Positions 28,591 through 35,940 of a stretch of DNA of 64,000 nucleotides are shown here, in pieces. The notes under the pieces are model-generated. The model made no database searches, was not told where the DNA came from, and saw only the letters and a program-made list of their open reading frames with translations. The DNA lies in the NCBI RefSeq assembly GCF_018069925.1, contig NZ_JAGPXB010000016.1, forward strand, positions 1 through 64,000. The letters are read 5' to 3'. The DNA is from Flavobacterium erciyesense. Lineage in GTDB: Bacteria; Bacteroidota; Bacteroidia; Flavobacteriales; Flavobacteriaceae. A program made the translations under genes and the position numbers. Numbering within the stretch: the stretch's first letter is position 1; each line of letters starts with the position of its first letter.

Positions 28591-29781
28591 TTACTTTTCA
28601 CTTTTCACCCTCTTCAAAATAACATCCTTCGTATTGGGTTTTATAGCTGCGCCAGCACAACGCATAACCGCATCAAATCCGTAGCGACTTTTCATTTTAT
28701 CCATCGCGGCATAAAGCGAGAGCATTTCTTGCGTATCTTCAAAAAGGTCGATTTGGTAGGTGCCTCGAACGAGTCCGCTAAACCGAACTCCAACGAGACG
28801 TAAACGCATCCTTCGATGGTACAAGCTTTCAAACAGACTGAGTACCTTTTGCGTAAGCGCATGATCGGCTGAGGTGTATTGAATTTTGCATTGTTTGGTT
28901 TCGGTATCAAAATTGGCATACCGAATTTTAACAACTACAGTCGAGGTCAGCCATTGTTCAGATCGCAATTGAAAGGCTAGTTTTTCGACCATGCCACACA
29001 AAACAGATTTTAGTTGCGCCATATCGATGGTGTCTTGTACAAAAGTGTGTTCAGTAGCTATGGATTTACGTTCGGTATACGGTTCAACGGGATTGTGGTC
29101 AATGCCATTGGCTTTTTTCCAGATTTCGATTCCGTTTTTACCAATCATGCGTTGCAAGACTTCGGCAGGCATTTCGGCAAGGGTTTGAATGGTTCGAATG
29201 CCAATACGCGATAAGGTTTGAAACGTGACATCGCCTACCATCGGTATTTTTTGTATCGATAATGGATTCAAAAAATGCCGAACCTTATCTTCGGGAATGT
29301 CTAAGTGGCCTTTGGGTTTGCCCTCGCCAGTACCAATTTTGGAGACTGTTTTGTTGATAGAAAGTGCAAAACTGATAGGTAATCCCGTCTCTTTGACTAC
29401 GCGTTGTGCCAACTCATTGGTCCATTGGTAGCAACCATAAAACCGATCCATGCCGGTAATGTCTAGGTAAAATTCGTCGATACTGGCTTTTTCCATAATA
29501 GGCGCTTTTTCCTGAATCACTTCGGTCACGGTATGTGAGAGTTGTGAGTAGCGCTCCATGTCGCCTTTGATTACTTTGGCTTGCGGACAAAGTTTGAGCG
29601 CCATAGCAGTTGGCATTGCGGAGCGCACTCCAAAACGTCGAGCTTCGTAGGAGCAGGAGGCCACCACACCGCGATCGCCGCCACCAATAATAAGCGGAAT
29701 CCCTTCTAGTTGCGAGTTGTTCAAGCGTTCACAGGAAACAAAAAAAGTATCTAAATCCATATGTACAATTGCACGTGCCAT
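28591..29781 (-). CDS. dinB: Y-family translesion DNA polymerase (DinB / Pol IV type)
   Basis: This 396-residue protein has Y-family motifs: the metal-binding Asp in HMDLDTFFVSCERL, SYEARRFGVRSAMP, and the catalytic pair in KASIDEFYLDITGMD. The helix-hairpin-helix region (VGDVTFQTLSRIGIRTIQTL) and little-finger domain follow. It copies past DNA lesions with low fidelity. It precedes the dnaE-type gene by 244 bp on the same strand and is divergent from the S24 repressor gene, which probably controls it. No clear clamp-binding peptide can be pointed to at the C-terminus. Confidence 0.9.
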   Translation of the reverse strand: MARAIVHMDLDTFFVSCERLNNSQLEGIPLIIGGGDRGVVASCSYEARRFGVRSAMPTAMALKLCPQAKVIKGDMERYSQLSHTVTEVIQEKAPIMEKASIDEFYLDITGMDRFYGCYQWTNELAQRVVKETGLPISFALSINKTVSKIGTGEGKPKGHLDIPEDKVRHFLNPLSIQKIPMVGDVTFQTLSRIGIRTIQTLAEMPAEVLQRMIGKNGIEIWKKANGIDHNPVEPYTERKSIATEHTFVQDTIDMAQLKSVLCGMVEKLAFQLRSEQWLTSTVVVKIRYANFDTETKQCKIQYTSADHALTQKVLSLFESLYHRRMRLRLVGVRFSGLVRGTYQIDLFEDTQEMLSLYAAMDKMKSRYGFDAVMRCAGAAIKPNTKDVILKRVKSEK

Positions 29782-29800
29782 TTCCTTTTATTTTAGATTG

Positions 29801-29859
29801 CAAAATTAGTACAGATAGTAACATTTTTTATTATATTTGTTGTTCCAAATTATAACAAA
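29801..29859. promoter_or_regulatory. Divergent promoter/operator between dinB and the S24 repressor
   Basis: Two exact TAnnTTTG boxes face opposite ways: TAATTTTG on the minus strand (29801-29808), 19 bp from dinB, and TATATTTG on the plus strand (29832-29839), 26 bp from the repressor gene. The latter overlaps an inverted repeat, TTTGTT (29836-29841) and AACAAA (29854-29859), 12 bp apart. This is a natural candidate operator for autoregulation by the S24 protein. The operator assignment is inference. Confidence 0.5.
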
Positions 29860-29865
29860 ATAGTT

Positions 29866-30645
29866 ATGTCGTTATTTTCAGACAATATCAGAGCCTTGCG
29901 AGTAAAGCACAAAATTTCGCAAGAAAAAGTAGCCAAAAGCCTTATGATTACTAGGGGTAGGTATGTAAAATACGAAGATGGAACTTCAGAAGCGCCGTAT
30001 GAAATTTTAAAAAAAATAGGGCAGTATTACCAAATTAGTATTGATTTGTTGCTCTCTGTTGATATCAGGAAAATTGAGGTAACGGATTTGTTAAAACTCG
30101 AAAATAACCGCCTTATTTTGCCTATTCAAGTCGATCAAATGGGTGAAAACCGTATAGAAGTAGTCACCCAAAAAGTAAAAGCAGGATACTTAAACGGATA
30201 TGCTGATCCGGAATATATCGAGCAATTGCAACAAATTTCGTTACCATTTTTGGGAGTGGGCAAATACCGTGGTTTTCCGGTTGAGGGCGACTCGATGCCA
30301 CCGCACCAAGATGGTGATATTATTGTAGGGAGTTATGTAGAGCAATTGGGCGAAGTACTAGATGGGAAAACCTATATTTTTATCACCCGAAGCGAAGGTA
30401 TGGTCTACAAACGACTCAATAAAAATAAAAAGAACGCGCTGGTAGTGGCTTCGGATAATTATTTTTATCCGCCTTACGAAATAAAAGCTTCAGATATTCT
30501 TGAAATTTGGGAATACCAGTGTAGCATTTCTAAAAATGACCAACGTACAGAGTTGTTAGAAAGTGATGCGATCAAAAATATGTTTGTAGAATTAAAAAGA
30601 GATTTAGCCGAAGTAAAAAATAGTATTGGCTTAACAAATAGTTAA
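29866..30645 (+). CDS. LexA-like repressor: HTH (XRE) plus S24 peptidase
   Basis: This 259-residue protein has an XRE-type helix-turn-helix at about residues 6-62 (IRALRVKHKISQEKVAKSLM). A C-terminal S24 domain has the nucleophilic Ser in PVEGDSMPPHQDGD and the general-base Lys in GMVYKRLNKN. A plausible self-cleavage site is Ala-Gly in KVKAGYLNGY, between the two domains. Such proteins cut themselves after DNA damage and release their targets. It is divergent from dinB and followed by two DNA-repair type genes, so it is likely the local SOS-like switch. Confidence 0.88.
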   Translation: MSLFSDNIRALRVKHKISQEKVAKSLMITRGRYVKYEDGTSEAPYEILKKIGQYYQISIDLLLSVDIRKIEVTDLLKLENNRLILPIQVDQMGENRIEVVTQKVKAGYLNGYADPEYIEQLQQISLPFLGVGKYRGFPVEGDSMPPHQDGDIIVGSYVEQLGEVLDGKTYIFITRSEGMVYKRLNKNKKNALVVASDNYFYPPYEIKASDILEIWEYQCSISKNDQRTELLESDAIKNMFVELKRDLAEVKNSIGLTNS

Positions 30646-30705
30646 ACTAGTAGCGGAGTACAACTTCACTTTTTACCCCAAAAAAACAAAACAGTACCTA
30701 CAAAA

Positions 30706-32100
30706 ATGAAACAACAAGAATACGCTATAGTCGATATTGAAACCACAGGCGGCAATGCCAGTCACAGCCGTATTACCGAAATAGCCATTATCATACATGA
30801 TGGTACGCAAGTAATTGAACGCTGGGAAACCTTGGTTAATCCGCAAAAATACATACCGGATGCTATTTTTGCTCTAACCGGAATTACCAACGAAATGGTG
30901 CAGGATGCACCTAGTTTTGAAACCATATCTAACACGGTTTTTGAACTACTATCTGATAGGATTTTTGTGGCGCATAATGTGAATTTTGATTATTCATTTG
31001 TAAAACATGAGTTAGAGCGCGCCGGTTTGCCTTGGAACGCTAAAAAATTGTGTACCGTACGAGCGGCCCGCAAGATCAAGCCAGGATTACCGTCTTACAG
31101 TTTAGGGCGTTTGTGTACCTCGCTAGGAATTGATTTAGAGAACCGGCATAGAGCAGGAGGTGATGCCGATGCAACCGCTATTTTATTTACCAAATTATTA
31201 GCCTGGGATACGGAGCAGGAAATGGGTAAAATGATCAAAAAGACAGCGCAAGATCAACGCTTACCACCTAACTTACCACGCGAAGATTTTGAACAATTAC
31301 CTGAAAAACCGGGTGTATATTATTTTTATGACGAACATAAAAAAGTAATTTACATTGGTAAGGCATTGAACCTAAAAAAACGAGTAGCATCGCATTTTAC
31401 TGGTCATAAAATTACGCCTCAACGACAGCATTTTTTACGAGATATTTACGCTATTAGCTACGAGCTTTGCGGTACTGAACTCATGGCGTTGTTACTTGAA
31501 TGTAGCGAAATAAAGCAATTATGGCCCGTACACAATAAGGCATTAAAACGTTTTGAGCCTAAATTTGGATTGTTTGAATACGAAGCCAGAAACGGTTACC
31601 GTTATTTGGCCATTGGAAAATTGACCAAAAATCAAACCTGCTTAGAAACTTTCGACACGCTTTACGAAGGCATACAGGTATTGCAGGAACTCAGTAAGAA
31701 ATTTGAAATTGACCAACGTTTTTGTAAATACGGCAGCATGAACGAGGATGTTTTTACAAAAACGGTAGCTGTTACTGAATTACCTGATTTGGATATTCAT
31801 AACGATCAAATACAGGCAGCTTTGGATTTTTATACCAATAGCAGACCTAGTTTTGCTATTATCGATTCTGGACGAACGCCACAAGAACGCAGTTGCATTT
31901 GGGTCGAAAAAGGACATTTTTACGGTATGGGTTACCTTGATACTGATGTTGTAATTCATGATGCTACACAGGTTAAGGAGTATATTACACCTTATAAATC
32001 GAATCAATATATCAGGCAGCTTTTATTTGCTTACGCACAAAAATACCCACGTAAAGTAATGCTGGCACAAAGGAACGACTCAGTAGTTTTTGAAGAGTAA
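30706..32100 (+). CDS. DnaQ-type 3'-5' exonuclease fused to a GIY-YIG (UvrC-like) nuclease domain
   Basis: This 464-residue fusion has an N-terminal DEDDh exonuclease with YAIVDIETTGG (the D and E of ExoI), AHNVNFDYSFVKHEL (ExoII) and HRAGGDADATAIL (ExoIII). From about residue 200, PGVYYFYDEHKKVIYIGKAL is the GIY-YIG domain as in UvrC and Cho. It probably acts in nucleotide excision or lesion-processing repair. It lies 60 bp after the S24 repressor gene on the same strand. Confidence 0.9.
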   Translation: MKQQEYAIVDIETTGGNASHSRITEIAIIIHDGTQVIERWETLVNPQKYIPDAIFALTGITNEMVQDAPSFETISNTVFELLSDRIFVAHNVNFDYSFVKHELERAGLPWNAKKLCTVRAARKIKPGLPSYSLGRLCTSLGIDLENRHRAGGDADATAILFTKLLAWDTEQEMGKMIKKTAQDQRLPPNLPREDFEQLPEKPGVYYFYDEHKKVIYIGKALNLKKRVASHFTGHKITPQRQHFLRDIYAISYELCGTELMALLLECSEIKQLWPVHNKALKRFEPKFGLFEYEARNGYRYLAIGKLTKNQTCLETFDTLYEGIQVLQELSKKFEIDQRFCKYGSMNEDVFTKTVAVTELPDLDIHNDQIQAALDFYTNSRPSFAIIDSGRTPQERSCIWVEKGHFYGMGYLDTDVVIHDATQVKEYITPYKSNQYIRQLLFAYAQKYPRKVMLAQRNDSVVFEE

Positions 32101-32165
32101 AAAACGATAGTTTTCGATGCATTCTTTTGGTAAAAACGAGCGTATTCTTTTGCTCAAGGATTCAG

Positions 32166-32173
32166 TATATTTG
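32166..32173 (+). promoter_or_regulatory. -7 box upstream of SRAP gene
   Basis: TATATTTG is an exact TAnnTTTG match, 38 bp before the ATG at 32212. The nearest TTTG is only 13 bp upstream, so the -33 element is uncertain. Confidence 0.4.
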
Positions 32174-32211
32174 TTCTGATATTATTTTTTTGTAATTCAT
32201 AAAGTAAAGTC

Positions 32212-32859
32212 ATGTGTTTTCATACTATTCAAAACAAACTGTCCAAACAAATTGAAAAGCGTTTTAATGCGAAGATCAAGGACAAACACGAGTTTGCACC
32301 ACAAGAACATCACAATGGTTTTACTTTTCCTAAAACGCCTATAATTACAAACACAGATCCTACGATTATTGAACATTATAATTGGGGACTTGTTCCGAGT
32401 TGGTCCAAAGACGATACAATCAAAGCATCAACCTTAAATGCTCGTATTGAAACTGTAACAGAGAAACCTTCTTTTAAAGAGATTTTACAACAACGCTGCT
32501 TGGTTATTGCCAATGGTTTTTATGAATGGCAATGGCTTGACAGTAAAGGAAAAAACAAAATAAAATATCAAGTCGGAATTGCCAATGAGGATCTCTTTGC
32601 TTTTGCAGGCCTTTATTCGCATTGGAAAGACGCTCGTACGGGTGAAATTAAAAACACCTATACCATTTTGACTACCGAAGCCAACCCATTAATGGCCGAA
32701 ATTCACAATCACAAAAAGCGCATGCCGATCATTTTAAATCCTGAAGATGAAGACAAGTGGTTGAACCAAGAACCGATTAATTCCTTTGCGTTTCCGTACA
32801 CCGCACCTTTTGTAGCTACTAAAATAACAACAGGCGAGGAGCCTTGGTTGTTGTTTTAA
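32212..32859 (+). CDS. SRAP domain protein (HMCES/YedK family)
   Basis: This 215-residue protein starts MCFHTIQNK. Cys2, which becomes the N-terminal nucleophile after Met removal, forms a thiazolidine crosslink with abasic sites in single-stranded DNA. Family motifs are NWGLVPSW, LNARIETVTEKPSFKEI, CLVIANGFYEWQW (with the catalytic Glu) and EIHNHKKRMPIIL (with the catalytic His). It protects abasic sites in ssDNA. It is the last gene of the damage-related cluster. Confidence 0.93.
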   Translation: MCFHTIQNKLSKQIEKRFNAKIKDKHEFAPQEHHNGFTFPKTPIITNTDPTIIEHYNWGLVPSWSKDDTIKASTLNARIETVTEKPSFKEILQQRCLVIANGFYEWQWLDSKGKNKIKYQVGIANEDLFAFAGLYSHWKDARTGEIKNTYTILTTEANPLMAEIHNHKKRMPIILNPEDEDKWLNQEPINSFAFPYTAPFVATKITTGEEPWLLF

Positions 32860-33391
32860 ATTTGTCTTTTGTTACTTGCGGAGAAAAACTAAATCGATTT
32901 GAAAATCGGTACGTAAAATTTATCAGCGATGACTATCTGTAATTGAAGTAATTCACCCTGCCCCTGATAGCTACGAAAAGCCCGCAAGGGTGGGAGCCCA
33001 ATAAAAACAAAACTCAAAACAGCGACCAACGGAAGCTCGTTTTGGGTTTATGTTTTTAAGGCGATTCCCGCGGACTTGTAGTGAATAGCAGGAGTTGGCA
33101 GCCAGAATGTTTGGAGTAAAGTGTTGATAAAATTATTTCCCGATACAGGAAGTTTAGTTGTATAGTAATGGCGGTATCTCGCATTTCGAGGTACAAATTA
33201 GGTACAACTTTTTTTTAGCCTGCTATTTTGGTCTACAGAAGTTTGCACAGTCAAAAATAAGCCTTTTTTTGATCATTTTTAGCATAAAAAATTAAAATTC
33301 ATATTTGTAAGAAAATAACTTTTTTTGTCTTTTGATATTATTTTTAATTGCAGGAAATGAATTTGTAGGGAGATTTATTTTTAATTAATTT
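32860..33391. other. Intergenic region between SRAP gene and hip operators
   Basis: No credible ORF is seen. It contains interspersed-repeat copy 2 (32957-33104) and then AT-rich sequence with no recognisable structure. It marks the change from core genes to the accessory block. Confidence 0.5.
32957..33104 (+). repeat. Structured interspersed repeat, copy 2 (Flavobacterium type)
   Basis: It starts CCCTGCCCCTGATAGCTACG and ends GACTTGTAGTGAATAGCAGG (33073-33092), matching the skeleton of copy 1 at 8239-8351. Its variable middle is a long near-perfect hairpin: TAAAAACAAAACTCAAAAC (33002-33020) against GTTTTGGGTTTATGTTTTTA (33039-33058). The shared ends with an unrelated central hairpin suggest a conserved structured element. 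The strand is arbitrary. Confidence 0.5.
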
Positions 33392-33409
33392 TTACTGCTA
33401 TAACAGTAA
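33392..33409. promoter_or_regulatory. hip operator O1
   Basis: TTACTGCTATAACAGTAA is a near-perfect 18-bp palindrome with one central mismatch. It is the first of three copies upstream of hipB; the next starts 70 bp downstream. Confidence 0.75.
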
Positions 33410-33460
33410 TTGATGTGTTTTGTTTCTATCATTATGTTCTTGTATTGGTTTTCTGGTTTA

Positions 33461-33480
33461 TTTACTGTTATAACAGTAAA
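33461..33480. promoter_or_regulatory. hip operator O2 (perfect palindrome)
   Basis: TTTACTGTTATAACAGTAAA is a perfect 20-bp palindrome and the best copy of the repeated operator. It lies 70 bp after O1 and 71 bp before O3. Confidence 0.8.
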
Positions 33481-33532
33481 ATTATAAAGTTTATAATGAT
33501 TTAAGACATTTGTATTGTTAAATTGATTATTT

Positions 33533-33550
33533 TTACCGTTAAAACAGTAT
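33533..33550. promoter_or_regulatory. hip operator O3 overlapping the hipB leader
   Basis: TTACCGTTAAAACAGTAT is a weaker copy ending three bases before the hipB ATG, where bound repressor would block initiation. The roughly seven-helical-turn spacing of O1-O2-O3 puts the copies on similar faces of the DNA. Confidence 0.7.
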
Positions 33551-33553
33551 AAA

Positions 33554-33763
33554 ATGGATGATTTTGATTTAGGTACTTTCATAAAAGACCATCGAAAAAA
33601 AGCAGGATTAACACAACTTGAACTAGCCGACTTAGCGGGAGTAGGTAAGACCACTGTTTTTGATATAGAAAAAAATAAAGAAACAGTTCGTTTGAACAAT
33701 CTCTTGGCAGTACTCCGAGTGCTAAATATTAAACTAGAATTCAAAAGTCCTCTAAATAAATAA
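33554..33763 (+). CDS. hipB: HipB-type antitoxin/repressor (XRE family)
   Basis: This 69-residue helix-turn-helix protein has the recognition region AGLTQLELADLAGVGKTTVF, followed by DIEKNKETVRLNNLLAVLRV, the usual HipB pattern. It should bind the three palindromes directly upstream and repress its own operon. It is the first gene of three; hipS starts two bases after its stop. Confidence 0.9.
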   Translation: MDDFDLGTFIKDHRKKAGLTQLELADLAGVGKTTVFDIEKNKETVRLNNLLAVLRVLNIKLEFKSPLNK

Positions 33764-33765
33764 TT

Positions 33766-34080
33766 ATGAGAAGAGCAATTGTATTTGCACACGGAAAAAG
33801 AGCTGGAATTTTAACGGAGATTGCTGCTAACGACTATCATTTTGAGTATGATGAGAATTATGATGGTGAAGCAGTTTCAATGACTATGCCTACAACTCAG
33901 AAAAAATATAGCTATACATTCTTTCCTCCTTTTTTTGAAGGGCTATTACCTGAAGGAGTAATGTTAGAGGGATTATTGCGAATTGTGAAAATTGATAAAA
34001 AAGATTATTTCTCTCAACTGGTAGCAACAGGAAATGATCTTGTTGGAGCAGTAACGGTTAAATTGATGGAAGATGAATAG
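33766..34080 (+). CDS. hipS: HipS-like protein (HipA N-terminal subdomain)
   Basis: This 104-residue protein corresponds to the N-terminal subdomain of HipA kinases (RRAIVFAHGKRAGILTEI; YSYTFFPPFFEGLLPEGVML), encoded here as a separate small gene. In the characterised E. coli O127 HipBST system the homologous HipS is the antitoxin that inhibits the kinase HipT. The same role is inferred here. Its end overlaps the start of hipT by eight bases. Confidence 0.85.
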   Translation: MRRAIVFAHGKRAGILTEIAANDYHFEYDENYDGEAVSMTMPTTQKKYSYTFFPPFFEGLLPEGVMLEGLLRIVKIDKKDYFSQLVATGNDLVGAVTVKLMEDE

Positions 34081-34996
34081 ATGTCCGATTACATATGAGT
34101 TGTGCGGTACTGCTACCTACAGTGAAAAAGGACTTCGATTGATAGCTCCTAAACTGACGTATTTAAATGATTTACCCTATACAGTTGTTGAACTTCGTCA
34201 GGAAGCCGCAAATAGAGCTAAAAAGCTATCTATACAGGGTGTGCAGCCAAAGCTTAGTGCCGCTATTTCAATAGTGGATCAAGAATTTAAAATTGTGGAC
34301 CAATTTGGAACCTACATTATAAAGCCTCAAAATGATTTATTTCCACAATTACCAGAAAATGAAGATGTGACTATGCGAATGGCGAAAGTATTTGGTTTAG
34401 AAGTGCCATTTCACGGGATGATTTATGGTAAAGATGGTAGTTTGTCTTATTTCATTAAACGTTTTGATCGTTATGGGAAAGGAAGAAAGTTCGCGACAGA
34501 AGATTTTGCGCAATTGACTGGGAATACAAGAGACACCAAGTATCGTTTTACGATGGAAAAATTGATTCCTGTATTGGACGAGTACTGTTCCTTTCCTGCA
34601 ATTGAAAAAGCTGATTTTTTTAAAAGAATTCTTTTTTGCTATCTGACCGGAAATGAAGACATGCATTTGAAAAATTTTTCACTCATTACCAAAAATGGAA
34701 AAACAACACTGGCACCTATTTATGATTTTCTAAATTCTACCATAGCAATTAAAAATCCAGAAGAGGAAATTGCACTGACCTTAATGGGAAAAAAAAGTAA
34801 TTTAAAAGCAACTGATTTCATAGATTACTACGGTAAGGAAAGATTACAACTCAACGAAAAAACGATAGCAAGTATTCTCGAACAAATGAAGAAAGCAGCT
34901 CCTGAATGGAAGCAGTTGCTTGAAATTTCTTTTCTTTCATATGATATGAAAGAGAAGTATTTGCAGTTATTGGAAAGTAGGTTGGGGATGTTTTAG
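34073..34996 (+). CDS. hipT: HipT-like Ser/Thr kinase toxin (HipA C-terminal domain)
   Basis: This 307-residue protein is a HipA-type kinase without the N-terminal subdomain. The Gly-rich loop is SIQGVQPKLS (residues 53-62). ATP-binding Lys84 lies in YIIKPQ. The catalytic loop GNEDMHLKNFSLI carries Asp196 and Asn201, and the metal-binding Asp218 lies in APIYDFLNS. All key residues are present, so it is probably active. Known relatives phosphorylate aminoacyl-tRNA synthetases (GltX by HipA, TrpS by HipT); the target here is unknown. Confidence 0.88.
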   Translation: MNRCPITYELCGTATYSEKGLRLIAPKLTYLNDLPYTVVELRQEAANRAKKLSIQGVQPKLSAAISIVDQEFKIVDQFGTYIIKPQNDLFPQLPENEDVTMRMAKVFGLEVPFHGMIYGKDGSLSYFIKRFDRYGKGRKFATEDFAQLTGNTRDTKYRFTMEKLIPVLDEYCSFPAIEKADFFKRILFCYLTGNEDMHLKNFSLITKNGKTTLAPIYDFLNSTIAIKNPEEEIALTLMGKKSNLKATDFIDYYGKERLQLNEKTIASILEQMKKAAPEWKQLLEISFLSYDMKEKYLQLLESRLGMF

Positions 34997-35339
34997 TAAT
35001 CCGAAATTATTTACTTGACGATGCATTTTAAATCAAATTGAAATTATCAACCGAGACCTTACTTTTTTTGATATAATATCTTCATCAGTTTTTCAAATGC
35101 CCATTGTTCACTTCAATGAATTTCATTGCAAAGAAATATCACTAAAAGTGGGTATAGGAAATAAAGAAAAATAGGTGCTATTTTACGTTTTTTGAATCAA
35201 ATAGAGCCCAACCAAATCAATTGCTATGAAATACGGGTTTATTTTTTTTCGTAAATGTGGAAAACCGTAAAGTGCGATCTTTTATTCTTTGTAGGTTTGG
35301 TAAAACTTATGCTATACGGTACAACGTTAAAATTGAAAT
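34997..35339 (+). other. Intergenic region with promoter candidate for the chaperone operon
   Basis: This 343-bp gap has no ORF. TAGGTTTG at 35292-35299 is an exact TAnnTTTG box, 40 bp before the first gene of the Hsp70 operon. No clear -33 element or terminator for the hip operon is visible. Confidence 0.4.
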
Positions 35340-35879
35340 ATGAAAAAACAAATAGTACTACTTTTTCTGTTATTATCAAATTGTATTTACAGCCAATCCT
35401 ACCTCGGCTCAATTACCAAGCAAGTAAATTTTAGAGCAGGAGCTAGCAGTTCTGATCAGATAATTAGTTCCTTAAAAGCACAGACACAAATCTTTATTAT
35501 CTCACTTGAAACAGAGAATGACTACTACAATATCATTGATATAAATACTGACAAAGAAGGTTATGTTCATAAGTCTTTTGTGAAGATTGGTAAACTGATA
35601 AGTAAAAGTAATGAAAGTGTATTTACCCCAAATGGGCAAACTTCGAATTACAATTCAGAAGTAAAAATATTCAATAACACAAGAAAGACACTTACATTGA
35701 AGTTAAATACAGAGCTGTTTTATTTCAGCCCATACGAAACAAAAAACATTAATCTAACTCCAGGCGAATATGACTTCAGAGCTTCAGCTCCAGGTGTTAT
35801 TCCGTACTTAGGTACTGAAAATCTAAATAGTAATCAAGGATATTCTTGGCAGTTTTATATTGTTTCCAGGAGAAGTTAG
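35340..35879 (+). CDS. Exported SH3-domain protein, first gene of Hsp70 operon
   Basis: This 179-residue protein has a signal peptide (MKKQIVLLFLLLSNCIYSQ). Residues 20-85 form a bacterial SH3 domain (GSITKQVNFRAGASSSDQII, ending in KEGYVHKSFVKIG), the kind that often binds cell-wall or protein ligands. The C-terminal 75 residues look like a beta-sandwich (VKIFNNTRKTLTLKLNTEL; LTPGEYDFRASAPG), similar in style to the periplasmic end of the next gene's product. It is predicted to be periplasmic and might be the sensor side of the operon's membrane complex (inference). I find no close functional match. Confidence 0.75.
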   Translation: MKKQIVLLFLLLSNCIYSQSYLGSITKQVNFRAGASSSDQIISSLKAQTQIFIISLETENDYYNIIDINTDKEGYVHKSFVKIGKLISKSNESVFTPNGQTSNYNSEVKIFNNTRKTLTLKLNTELFYFSPYETKNINLTPGEYDFRASAPGVIPYLGTENLNSNQGYSWQFYIVSRRS

Positions 35880-35940
35880 ACTATTCAAAAATTAGGACTA
35901 AAAGCAATATCATATCAAAGTTTAAAAAATTGATTTAGAA

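Noticed and set aside
33392..33550. Short CRISPR-like or IS terminal repeats
   Set aside because: The three copies are palindromic, directly upstream of an XRE antitoxin gene and regularly spaced, which fits operators better; no transposase is present.
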